A stretch of 64,000 nt of DNA. It comes from Trebonia sp963785645. Lineage in GTDB: Bacteria; Actinomycetota; Actinomycetes; Streptosporangiales; Streptosporangiaceae. A program made the position numbers and the translations under genes. The stretch covers positions 1 through 64,000 of the forward strand of contig CAWAWG010000013.1 of NCBI GenBank assembly GCA_963785645.1. The letters are read 5' to 3'. Of this stretch, positions 56,049 through 63,794 are shown piece by piece. The notes below the pieces were generated by a model. The model was given only the letters and a program-made list of their open reading frames with translations, was not told the DNA's origin and did no database searches. How positions within the stretch are numbered: the first letter of the stretch is position 1; the number at the start of each line of letters is the position of its first letter.

Positions 56049-56664
56049 GGCGTCTCTCCTTTCGGTGTGCTGGTCAGCACTCCGTGGCAGCCAGGGGAGG
56101 CAGGTAACCTCACATGGCGTGTAGGCAGGGTGGCGCGTCTTGTCGGAGAGGACGGTGCGGTAGCGCTTACCGCCTGATCTCGCCGGAGTCCGATCCGGCC
56201 TGCTGCGGGCCCTTTTACGGCACGCGGCAGCTGCCTCCGTGGGAGAAGATCTCAGGGCGGGTTCGGCACCGCATCGCGGTAGACCATGCGCGTACAAGGG
56301 TTTGTGTGGTCTAGACCTCTCTTCGCGCCCCTCATTAATATCAGATGCTCCAGAGGCCTAAAGACCAGCCCGGGGCGTACGTGGCACAGATCACAGGCTG
56401 GGGTCTGCGGTGTCATTCCGCGCTGAAAATGGGTCGCGACTGTTCGACATTGCCTGGTCAGAGCCGAGATTCCGCGGGGTGTCGGCGAATGCCCGGAGCG
56501 GTTCGCCGGGCCGGGTGACGGACGGACCGAGACCTTCCCTCCACCGTTCCGTTACGTCTGGCCCGCCGGAGAAGGATCTCCTGAAACGCCATCAGGCTCA
56601 GCGCCGCCCAACCGGGGTCAACGCCGGTTGCCCCGTCAGCCCCGAGGCGGTGCGGGGCTGGGGC

Positions 56665-56682
56665 TTTCCAGATATCTGGAAG
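56665..56682. promoter_or_regulatory. Palindrome TTTCCAGATATCTGGAAG
   Basis: TTCCAGATATCTGGAA (56666-56681) is a perfect 16-bp palindrome about 145 bp before the FHA-protein gene. The same 18-mer with one change (T to A) occurs at 59181-59198, before the glycosyltransferase gene. It looks like a shared operator. Confidence 0.55.
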
Positions 56683-56727
56683 CCGACGGTGATTCGTTGA
56701 CTTGCGGGCGAGTCCGAACGCATCCTC

Positions 56728-56761
56728 GGTGACGAGACAGTACTGGTGACGAGACAGTACT
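56728..56761. repeat. 17-bp exact tandem duplication
   Basis: GGTGACGAGACAGTACT twice in succession; each copy, with its following G, includes the 8-bp palindrome CAGTACTG. It lies 67 bp before the FHA-protein gene and may be a doubled regulator site. Confidence 0.7.
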
Positions 56762-56827
56762 GCGGTAAAAGGCAGGGACGGATTTGACGAACATCCGTAT
56801 GGCGCACAGGGTCGAGGACGGTGCCCG

Positions 56828-57934
56828 ATGAATGACGGCAGGCCCGATGAAGGCAGGCAGGCGGCGCGGCCCGCGGCCGGAGAACGGGCGGTGCGCGCTC
56901 CGCTGCGCAGGCGCAGCCGGCGGCGGTGGGCGATCGCCGGCGGCGTGGCGGTGTGCTGGCTGGTCGCGGAGCGCATCACCGGTGCCTTCGTTTCGGCCAC
57001 GATCCTGCTGGTGGCCGTCGCCGGACTCGGCGTCGCGGCCGTGGCGGGCCTGCGGGCCATGGGCGTCACGCGCGATCATCCCTGGCTGAAGCGGATGGCG
57101 GCCAGGCCGTGGCGCGACGGGCAGGACGTGCTGAACCTGGCCATCCGGCATCTGCCCGATGTGTTCGTGGTCACGCCGAGCGGATCCCTGTTCGCGCCGG
57201 ACACGGTCGAACTGCGGATGAACCCCGATGATCTCGCCTCACTGCGCGAGTGGATGGAACTCGACGTGGTCAGCGCCAGCGTGACCGAGGCCTACGCGGA
57301 GCAGGTCTCCAGGCACCGGGCCCGGTTTGCCGGGGCGGGCCGGCCGGAGGCGTACGTCGTCTCCGATGATTCCATCCCGCAAGGCCGCTACCGGCTGCGG
57401 CGCGGCCTGCCGGAGGGCTCCCGCTACGTACCCGGGCCGCGGAACGTGCCAGACGAGCCAGACACCATCGGTCGTCAGTACGGCTACGTCGCACAGGAAG
57501 TCGCACAGGAATACGCCGCTACCGCGGCGGATCCGGTTATCGCTGTCAACCGGGGCTGGGCCGGCAACCGGGGTCGCGCGGCCAGCATGGGCCAGACGGT
57601 CATGGACGGCATGGCCACGGTCATGGAGCAGATCCGCCCCGCCGCTCCCGTACTGCGGCTGGTGACGGGCTCATCGGTAGCCGAAACCTCGCACTCGGGC
57701 GCCCGGGCCGGCCGCGGGACGGTTGAACTGGAGTTGCCTGACCTGCCGACGGTGTCCAGGGTGCACGCGACGTTCACGTATGCCGCGGGCCGGTGGTGGG
57801 TCACCAACAAGGGGATGAACGGGCTGTCCGTCAACGGCGTCCCGGTCGAGGGCAAGCACCCGCTCAGCGACGGCGACTCGATTCGCTGGGGAAAGGGGCC
57901 GGAAGCGCCGCTGTCCGAGGTCGAGATCGGCTGA
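56828..57934 (+). CDS. Membrane-anchored FHA-domain protein
   Basis: 368 residues. A basic Arg-rich N-terminus precedes two close hydrophobic segments (WAIAGGVAVCWLVAERITGA and a second of similar length). A middle domain with HLPDVFVVTPSGSLFAPDTV and VELRMNPDDLASLREWMEL recalls the N-terminal domain of FhaA-type proteins. The C-terminal 90 residues are an FHA fold, with the Arg and Ser of the phosphothreonine site probably in LPTVSRVHATFTYAAGRWWV and the Asn in NGLSVNGVPVEG. It probably binds a phosphorylated kinase or substrate at the membrane. The next gene starts 90 bp downstream after a hairpin. Confidence 0.85.
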   Translation: MNDGRPDEGRQAARPAAGERAVRAPLRRRSRRRWAIAGGVAVCWLVAERITGAFVSATILLVAVAGLGVAAVAGLRAMGVTRDHPWLKRMAARPWRDGQDVLNLAIRHLPDVFVVTPSGSLFAPDTVELRMNPDDLASLREWMELDVVSASVTEAYAEQVSRHRARFAGAGRPEAYVVSDDSIPQGRYRLRRGLPEGSRYVPGPRNVPDEPDTIGRQYGYVAQEVAQEYAATAADPVIAVNRGWAGNRGRAASMGQTVMDGMATVMEQIRPAAPVLRLVTGSSVAETSHSGARAGRGTVELELPDLPTVSRVHATFTYAAGRWWVTNKGMNGLSVNGVPVEGKHPLSDGDSIRWGKGPEAPLSEVEIG

Positions 57935-57978
57935 GGTCGCGAACTGCCGCTATTGTCTTTCCAGGCGTAGGTGAGTGG

Positions 57979-58000
57979 CGCTCGCCGTTCGCGGCGAGCG
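57979..58000 (+). terminator. Nine-bp hairpin with TTCG loop
   Basis: CGCTCGCCG (57979-57987), TTCG, CGGCGAGCG (57992-58000): a perfect and very stable stem between the FHA gene and its downstream neighbour. No T-run follows, so it may attenuate transcription or protect the 3' end rather than fully terminate. Confidence 0.55.
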
Positions 58001-58024
58001 AGGATCGCAACGGAGTGCGACTGA

Positions 58025-58879
58025 GTGGTGGCAGGGCGGCTGTTCCTGTGGTCAACTGCACGCGAGGAGTGGGTGAGTTGCCCGCCTGGCGAGATCGTCT
58101 GGCTGGACCGGAGCAGACTCAGCGATAACGAAGACCTGACGCTGCACCGGGCCCCTCGGTGCGCGGGTCTTCGTCACGTCCAGCACCGCTGGGAACTGTT
58201 CAGCCGGGACATGACCTATCAGGTCTTCCTGGCCCCGAACGCGGACGGGGCGCCGATCAGCGCTGAGGATGTCCGGCGGACCGCCCGCCATGTGCTGCCC
58301 GCCGCACCGGAGAGCTTCGAGGCCCGGCCGGTGGTACTCGAACAGGGCCTGTGGGCGGTGAGTGTCGCGGCCTGGGTGCTGCGACTGCGGCTCGACCTGC
58401 CGTCCGATGCCGGCGCGGCCGTGGGCGACCCGCGCAGTGAACGCAGTGAAAAGGAAGCCGTCACCGTGGGCAATACGGTCGTGCGGCGCAGCGCGGCGGC
58501 GGGCGCGATCAGGAAGGATGCGGTACCCCGGGTACGCGGTTACTTCGAGCGCAATGCGACGGCCCGGCTGGCCATGGCCTTTTACTACCAGGAGTTCATC
58601 CTCGGCCTCAGCGCGCCGCAGACGGTGCCGATGCTCGATGTGGTCATCGCGCTGGACCTGAGCGGAGAGGGTGCCGTCTCCGACTACAAGAAGCTGCTGC
58701 AGGGCTTCATCTGGTCCGAGCGCGGTCACGCCCGGGATCTCACCGGGTTCCTGCTCGCGAACGGCCTGCTGACTCCGGCCGACCTTAACGAGGCGAGACT
58801 GGTCGCCGAGCGGAATGAACGCGACGGCATCTGCGAGATGGCCCGGCAGCGGCTCCGTTACCGCCCGAAAGGCAAATAG
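58025..58879 (+). CDS. Uncharacterised protein, partner of the FHA protein
   Basis: 284 residues, soluble, start GTG 58025. The N-terminal half (RLFLWSTAREEWVSCPPGEI, VQHRWELFSRDMTYQVFLAP) looks beta-rich; the C-terminal part (YFERNATARLAMAFYYQEFI, YKKLLQGFIWSERGHARDLT) is helical. I recognise no family. It follows the FHA gene on the same strand at 90 bp, so a shared role is plausible. Confidence 0.75.
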   Translation: MVAGRLFLWSTAREEWVSCPPGEIVWLDRSRLSDNEDLTLHRAPRCAGLRHVQHRWELFSRDMTYQVFLAPNADGAPISAEDVRRTARHVLPAAPESFEARPVVLEQGLWAVSVAAWVLRLRLDLPSDAGAAVGDPRSERSEKEAVTVGNTVVRRSAAAGAIRKDAVPRVRGYFERNATARLAMAFYYQEFILGLSAPQTVPMLDVVIALDLSGEGAVSDYKKLLQGFIWSERGHARDLTGFLLANGLLTPADLNEARLVAERNERDGICEMARQRLRYRPKGK

Positions 58880-58889
58880 CTTTTACTCG

Positions 58890-59084
58890 TTAATTGCTCG
58901 GGCGCGGCGTGCTGCAGTCAATGTGCGGGTTCACGTTAGCGTAGTTGAGCGGGCCGGCCAGGATCGTCACCGCCGCCGTGCTGACGCTGCTGCAGTTGAC
59001 GGAGTGTTTGTAATCCCCGCGTTGCCCGGCCGCGATGCCGCCGATGACGAGCCAGACGATAAGCAGCACAGATCCAATGTGCAT
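58890..59084 (-). CDS. 64-residue conserved actinobacterial membrane protein
   Basis: ATG 59084 follows GGAGG with five-base spacing. One N-terminal hydrophobic helix (MHIGSVLLIVWLVIGGIAAG) then a short external-looking part with two Cys (HSVNCSSVSTAAVTILAGPL, NPHIDCS). I recall this pattern (MHIG start, AAGQRG, GPLNY, NP.I.C) from many actinobacterial genomes as an uncharacterised small protein. It is convergent with the FHA-partner gene. Confidence 0.8.
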   Translation of the reverse strand: MHIGSVLLIVWLVIGGIAAGQRGDYKHSVNCSSVSTAAVTILAGPLNYANVNPHIDCSTPRPSN

Positions 59085-59521
59085 CTGAACCTCCGATTAA
59101 AGATCAGATACTGCCGAGCGACCGAAGTTACCTTGGTCCTCATCCGCGAATAAGCATACCCATATGTTTTGCCAATTACCTTTCCAGAAATCTGGAAGTC
59201 GGGTTACGGCCCGTGCCCGGGCCGGGGTCCGCCGGCGGGGACGCTCACATGGCCGCACGTCGGCCGCACGCCGGCTGCGGGCTGACTGGAGGCTGGCTGG
59301 AGACCGGGACACACCCGCTCGGCAAACTCGACTTATTTGCCGTTTCAGCCACTTCACAGTGGTCCGTTTTGTATCGTCGATCACAGAAACAACCGACAAA
59401 TACAAAGAAAAACTAAACTTTCATACTTGTCGCACTTGACCGGCCTGGGGTCATCGAGCCGATACCTCCTGTTCGCGTTCATGCGTGGCATGCCTCGTAT
59501 CCGACGGGCTGAAGGAGCAGG
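59085..59521. other. AT-rich regulatory region upstream of the GT2 synthase
   Basis: No gene. From 59370 to 59435 the plus strand is far more AT-rich than the rest of the window and contains CATACT, a possible -10 about 85 bp before the synthase start. An 18-bp near-palindrome (59181-59198) repeats the one at 56665-56682. AT-rich promoter DNA of this kind is a typical Lsr2 target (inference). Confidence 0.5.
59181..59198. promoter_or_regulatory. Near-palindrome TTTCCAGAAATCTGGAAG
   Basis: Second copy of the 18-mer at 56665-56682 with one base changed, so its 16-bp core has a single mismatch at the centre. It lies about 325 bp before the GT2 synthase. Confidence 0.5.
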
Positions 59522-60823
59522 ATGGCGGCGCTCGGCGCATCGACGGCGTTGGCGGCGGCGGCCGCCCTGCCCGGGGTCGGCTCATGGTGGCACCAGGTGC
59601 ACCACATAGTGCCGATCGGCTTCGTCGGGGCGATCTCCTGGTCGGTCTGGCTGGTGCGGTTCACCCTGTCGCGCTTGTACCGGCCGGTGCCGAACGGCTT
59701 CACCACCTCGACCTCAGTGGTGGTCCCCTCCTTCCGGGAAGATCCGGACATCATCGAGGAGTGCCTCGCCACCTGGCTGGCGGAGAACCCGAGCGAGGTC
59801 GTCGTGGTTCCCGACCTCGCGGACGTAGAGGTCATCGACCGGTTGTATGCCTGCGCCGCCGTGGACCAGCGGCTCAAGGTGGTGCCGTTCAAGCACAGCG
59901 GCAAGCGGTCCGCGCTCGGGGTCGGGATCCGCGAGGCGAGGGGCGAGATCCTGGTGCTGGCCGACTCGGACACCCGCTGGGAGCCGGGGCTGATTCCCGC
60001 CGTGCTCGCCCCGTTCGCCGATGCCAAGGTCGGCGGGGTCGGGACCCGGCAGAATGCCTACCTTCCGGACACCAGCGTGTGGCGGCGGGTGGCCGACTGG
60101 ATGATCGACATCCGGTATCTCGACTATGTCCGTGCTCAGTCCCGGCCCGGCGGGGTGGCCTGCCTGTCCGGCCGGACGGTGGCCTACCGGCGGGCGGCGG
60201 TGCTGCCGGTGGTCGAGAACCTGGAGGACGAGTTCTTTCTTGGCCGGCGCTGCGTCGCGGGCGATGATGGCCGGCTGACCTGGCTCGTGCTTGCCTCCGG
60301 GTACAAGACCGTCTACCAGGCCAATGCCCGCGCGCTGTCCATGTTCCCTGACACGGGGCGCGCCTTCTTCAAGCAGCGGCTGCGCTGGAGCCGCAACTCC
60401 TACCGGACGTACATCACCGCGATGTGGAAGGGCTGGCTCTGGCGGCAGCCGTTCGTCACCCAGCTCAGCGTCCTGCAGATCCTGCTGACGCCCGTGACCA
60501 TGGGCTTCGCGATGACCTACCTGGCCGCCTGGCTGCTGCATCCGGAGCGCTGGGTCGCCTTCATCGCCGTGGGCTGGCTGCTCGTCGGCCGTGGCCTGCG
60601 GGGAATCTCGCACATACGCGAGAAGCCCAGCGACTTCTGGCTGCTTCCGCTGGTCGCGGTCCTGACCATCGTCATCGCGCTGCCCATCAAGACGTACGCC
60701 TTCTTCACCATGAACAAGCACGGCTGGCTCACCCGCACCGCCGACCAGATGGGCAGTGAGGGCCAGTCCGCCGCATCGTTGACAAGGAGGTTACGTGCCC
60801 CGGTTTCGAGAGCGCGCGGATGA
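59522..60823 (+). CDS. Processive family-2 glycosyltransferase (hyaluronan/alginate-synthase-like)
   Basis: 433-residue membrane-embedded polysaccharide synthase. One or two N-terminal helices (HIVPIGFVGAISWSVWLV), then the GT-A domain: STSVVVPSFREDPDIIEECL, the DxD motif in ILVLADSDTRWEP, a GGVGTRQNAYLP region, acceptor-site NLEDEFFLGRRC and the QxxRW motif in FFKQRLRWSRNSYRTY that marks processive synthases. Four more helices follow (ILLTPVTMGFAMTYLAAWLL and others). ATG 59522 has AAGGAG. The end overlaps the beta-helix gene by 29 bases. The polymer made cannot be told from sequence. Confidence 0.9.
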   Translation: MAALGASTALAAAAALPGVGSWWHQVHHIVPIGFVGAISWSVWLVRFTLSRLYRPVPNGFTTSTSVVVPSFREDPDIIEECLATWLAENPSEVVVVPDLADVEVIDRLYACAAVDQRLKVVPFKHSGKRSALGVGIREARGEILVLADSDTRWEPGLIPAVLAPFADAKVGGVGTRQNAYLPDTSVWRRVADWMIDIRYLDYVRAQSRPGGVACLSGRTVAYRRAAVLPVVENLEDEFFLGRRCVAGDDGRLTWLVLASGYKTVYQANARALSMFPDTGRAFFKQRLRWSRNSYRTYITAMWKGWLWRQPFVTQLSVLQILLTPVTMGFAMTYLAAWLLHPERWVAFIAVGWLLVGRGLRGISHIREKPSDFWLLPLVAVLTIVIALPIKTYAFFTMNKHGWLTRTADQMGSEGQSAASLTRRLRAPVSRARG

Positions 60824-63794
60824 GAAGGGCCGTATCTGGCCCCTCGTGATCGCGGCCCTGGCCGTCTTCGCTGCCTTCGGTTCGCTGCAGATGATCCTGG
60901 CCGCCCTGAACGTGCACCTTGTCCACGCGGCACCCGCGGCGCCGACCTCCAGCCACGGAGTCGTCCTGGTGCAAGCGTCCGACAACCCCGCGCCGGTGGT
61001 CCTGCCCGCGACCGCCCAGCCCGTTAACGCGGACCAGGCGATGGCGTCGATGCCGAGCTTCAGCTCAAGCAAGGAGACCACTCTCGTCTCCAACGAAGAC
61101 ACCAGGATCCGGACGCTCCTGCATGACTCCGCGCACGTCCACCAGCCGCAGGTCGTTCGCTACCAGGGCGCGCTGCCGACGCTGGTGCTGCCCGCGCGCT
61201 CAGCCGCCTACACGGTTACCGATCTCGTGCAGCAGGGCGCGATGACCATGCTGTCCAACGGCGTCGGCCTGCTCCAGGAGGATGTCTTCGTGGCGTCGGG
61301 CGCCCAGCTCAGCCTCGGCACCCCGGCCTTGAGCACCCTGTACCTGGCTAGCAGCGCTAACGGCTTCAGCTCGATCATCGGCTACGGCGGCACGCTGTCA
61401 TTTGCCGGCACCGCCGCGCAGCCGTTGACGATCATGAGCTGGAACCAGGCCACGAAGTCGGCCGTGGCCGACCAGGGTAACGGCCGGCCGTACATCCGCG
61501 AGATCGGCGGCGCGATGACCTTCGCCTACGCTCGGGTCTCGTCGCTCGGGTTCTGGAGCGGCCGCACCGCCGGGGTGGCCTGGACCGGGACGAGCAGGGC
61601 GAGCAGCAAGGGGGGCGCGGCCGACTCGGCGTTCACCGGCGATACCTACGGTGCCTTCGTGTCCCGCGGCCAGGGAGTCACGTTCTCGGCCGACCGGTTC
61701 GAGTCGAACGAGCTGGACGGGCTGCACATCCACCGGTATTCGGTGGGGTCACAGGTGATATCCAGCTCGGCCACCCGTAACGGCGGGAACGGCTTCGCGG
61801 TCGACCGCGCCACCACGAACACGCTGATGCGCGGCGACGTCTCGCAGCACAACGCGGCCAACGGCTACCTCTTCGACGGCCGCCCGCTGGTATCCGGTGC
61901 CTCGGCATCCGGCGGCTCGAACGAGCCGAGCAGCGGGACGGTGCTCGAGGACAGCTCGGCCACCGGCAACGCACACACCGGCGTCCTGATGGAGGGCGGC
62001 ACCGGCACCGTCGTCAAGTCTGATCAGTTCTGCTCCCCCACTACGGCCATCGCCCTGCGGACGGGGGTAACGGACGCGGTCCTTACCGGCAACTACATCG
62101 ACTGTGCGCCACGATCGGGCATTTCGGTGGGGCCGTCCGCGCCGGGCACGGTCCTCTTCGGAAACATCGTGTCCCGTCCGGGCATCGGCATGCTGGTCCG
62201 CAGCTCAGGCGCGGTGAGCATGTACAAGAACCAGATCATCGGCGCGACCGTCTTCGGTGTGTCCGCCCGCGATGCCACCTCCAAGGTCGGCGGGGTCGGC
62301 AACGTCCTGTCGGGAACCGGAGACCGCGCCGTCGACGCCAGGACCGATGCCAGCGTGTCGGGCCTGTCGGGAACAGACACCTCGGGCTGGGCGCACAACG
62401 CCAGGGTCACCGTGCTCTCCTACCTTGAGTTTCATCCGCTCGCCTCCTTGTGGCTCGGCATTCTCGTGGTGATCCTGCTCGCCGCGGGCTGGTCGTTCCG
62501 GCGCAAGCTGCCCGCCCATCCGTATCCGGCGAGTGTCCGCGGCACCTATCCGCTCCGTGCGGCCGAGGAATCGAGTTCTCCCGCGCAATCCCGGGCCGCC
62601 CACGTGCAGCCCGCGGCGGGGCGGCACACGGCCCCCCGCGCCGCAGCGGGGCGGCTCAGGGCACTCCAGCCCGCCACGGGCCGGCACACAGGGTCTCAGC
62701 CCGCGGCGGCTCAGCCCGCGGCCGTCCGGCGCACGACAGTGCAGCCCGCGGTGGGCCTGCAGGCGCCAGCTCAGCCCGCGGCCGGCTGGCACACGGCGTC
62801 CGCGCCAATGGCGGCGCTGCCGACGACGGCTCCGCCGACGATGGGGCGGCAGACGGCATCCCAGCCCGCAGCGGGCCGGCAGACGGCATCCCAGCCCGTG
62901 GCCGGCCGGAACACGGCACCTCACCCCGCAGCGGCCCGGCCGACGGCAATACAGCCCGCGCTGGGCGGTCACCTAGCGCATCAGCCCGCGGCACCGCAGC
63001 CGACGGCGGGCCGGAACACGGCGCCTCACCCCGGGGCGCCCTCGCCAGCGATGGGCCGACACACGGCATCACAGCCCGCGGTGGCCCACCCGATGGCGGC
63101 CCATCCCATGGCGCCGCCGCCTGCGGGGGCCCCGCCGACAGTGACCGGACACACGGCACCGCAGCCGACGGCGGGCCGTCCCGCGCTCGGCCCGGGCATG
63201 CCGCCGGCAGTCTGGAACGCGCCGGCCTGGAACGCAGCGGGCATGCCACAGCCGGCGCCGCACCCGCAGCCGGCCTTGCCGCCCGCGCCCTACCACCAGC
63301 CCCCGGGCCAGCACGCTCCCGCCTACCTTGAGCCCGTCCATCACGAGCCCGGGTACCGGGAGCCCGCGTACCGAGAGCCGTCGTACGGGGGACCGACATA
63401 CGGGGGACCGACGTACGGGGGACCGACATACGGGGGGCCGGCGCAGGGCCCGGGCCGACAGCATGAGCGGGCGGGCGAATCCGCGCGGCCGGGCTGGGAC
63501 CCGGCTCATGAGGCGGCGCGCTGGCAGCAGCCACTCCCGGCACCACTCACAGCACCACTGCCAGCGCTGCCAGCGCTGCCGGCGGCTCCGTCGGATGCAC
63601 CGGCGGGCTGGGCCGACAGGACCGGCTCGCACGGCCGCGCCAGTGCCCGCCAGGCCGATGGCTACCCCGGCACGCACGGGCAACCGGCCCTGCCGCCGGA
63701 GATCAACCGCCCATACGAGCGGGAGCGGCCCGCCGACCCCTCCAAGGAAGACGCGCGCGGCACCCGCCCGATACCAAAGGGAGTGTGGGACTGA
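60795..63794 (+). CDS. Membrane-anchored right-handed beta-helix protein with long repeat tail
   Basis: 999 residues. GTG 60795 has AAGGAGG seven bases upstream. The first helix (IWPLVIAALAVFAAFGSLQM) is a signal anchor. Residues 60-540 form an external parallel beta-helix of the pectate-lyase/AlgG (carbohydrate-binding, CASH-type) kind, with repeated turns such as FESNELDGLHIHRYSVGSQV, SATRNGGNGFAVDRATTN, DSSATGNAHTGVLMEGGTG and GNYIDCAPRSGISVG. A second helix (LASLWLGILVVILLAAGWSF) returns the chain to the cytosol, where 430 residues of low complexity follow: QPAAGRQTA-like and YGGPT repeats. Overlap with the synthase gene suggests it modifies or guides the polymer, as AlgG does for alginate (inference). 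Confidence 0.82.
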   Translation: MPRFRERADEKGRIWPLVIAALAVFAAFGSLQMILAALNVHLVHAAPAAPTSSHGVVLVQASDNPAPVVLPATAQPVNADQAMASMPSFSSSKETTLVSNEDTRIRTLLHDSAHVHQPQVVRYQGALPTLVLPARSAAYTVTDLVQQGAMTMLSNGVGLLQEDVFVASGAQLSLGTPALSTLYLASSANGFSSIIGYGGTLSFAGTAAQPLTIMSWNQATKSAVADQGNGRPYIREIGGAMTFAYARVSSLGFWSGRTAGVAWTGTSRASSKGGAADSAFTGDTYGAFVSRGQGVTFSADRFESNELDGLHIHRYSVGSQVISSSATRNGGNGFAVDRATTNTLMRGDVSQHNAANGYLFDGRPLVSGASASGGSNEPSSGTVLEDSSATGNAHTGVLMEGGTGTVVKSDQFCSPTTAIALRTGVTDAVLTGNYIDCAPRSGISVGPSAPGTVLFGNIVSRPGIGMLVRSSGAVSMYKNQIIGATVFGVSARDATSKVGGVGNVLSGTGDRAVDARTDASVSGLSGTDTSGWAHNARVTVLSYLEFHPLASLWLGILVVILLAAGWSFRRKLPAHPYPASVRGTYPLRAAEESSSPAQSRAAHVQPAAGRHTAPRAAAGRLRALQPATGRHTGSQPAAAQPAAVRRTTVQPAVGLQAPAQPAAGWHTASAPMAALPTTAPPTMGRQTASQPAAGRQTASQPVAGRNTAPHPAAARPTAIQPALGGHLAHQPAAPQPTAGRNTAPHPGAPSPAMGRHTASQPAVAHPMAAHPMAPPPAGAPPTVTGHTAPQPTAGRPALGPGMPPAVWNAPAWNAAGMPQPAPHPQPALPPAPYHQPPGQHAPAYLEPVHHEPGYREPAYREPSYGGPTYGGPTYGGPTYGGPAQGPGRQHERAGESARPGWDPAHEAARWQQPLPAPLTAPLPALPALPAAPSDAPAGWADRTGSHGRASARQADGYPGTHGQPALPPEINRPYERERPADPSKEDARGTRPIPKGVWD
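62600..63190 (+). repeat. Pro/Ala/Gly/His-rich degenerate repeats in the beta-helix gene
   Basis: Units of about 10-13 codons of the type QPAAGRQTAS or HPAAARPTA repeat some 20 times. They are imperfect in DNA and lie in the predicted cytosolic tail. Confidence 0.75.
63383..63440 (+). repeat. 15-bp tandem repeat encoding YGGPT
   Basis: About four near-identical copies of ACGGGGGACCGACAT. They encode Tyr-Gly-Gly-Pro-Thr repeats. The near-identity of the DNA shows recent expansion. Confidence 0.8.

Larger units (their letters stand above)
56049..56827. other. Gene-poor region upstream of the FHA gene
   Basis: No gene with a ribosome site is visible on either strand; the frames at 56410-56700 are basic and Pro/Arg-rich. 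At about 56305-56373 there is an imperfect inverted repeat TGGTCT...AGACCA flanking an AT-rich patch (CATTAATATCAG). Downstream come a 16-bp palindrome (56666-56681) and a 17-bp tandem duplication (56728-56761). Confidence 0.5.

Noticed and set aside
56410..56700. 96-residue plus-strand gene
   Set aside because: Basic, low-complexity product without a ribosome site; it spans the palindrome at 56666 and its minus-strand counterparts are equally poor.
62600..63440. CRISPR-like array
   Set aside because: The repeats are degenerate and in frame within a coding sequence; there are no uniform spacers.
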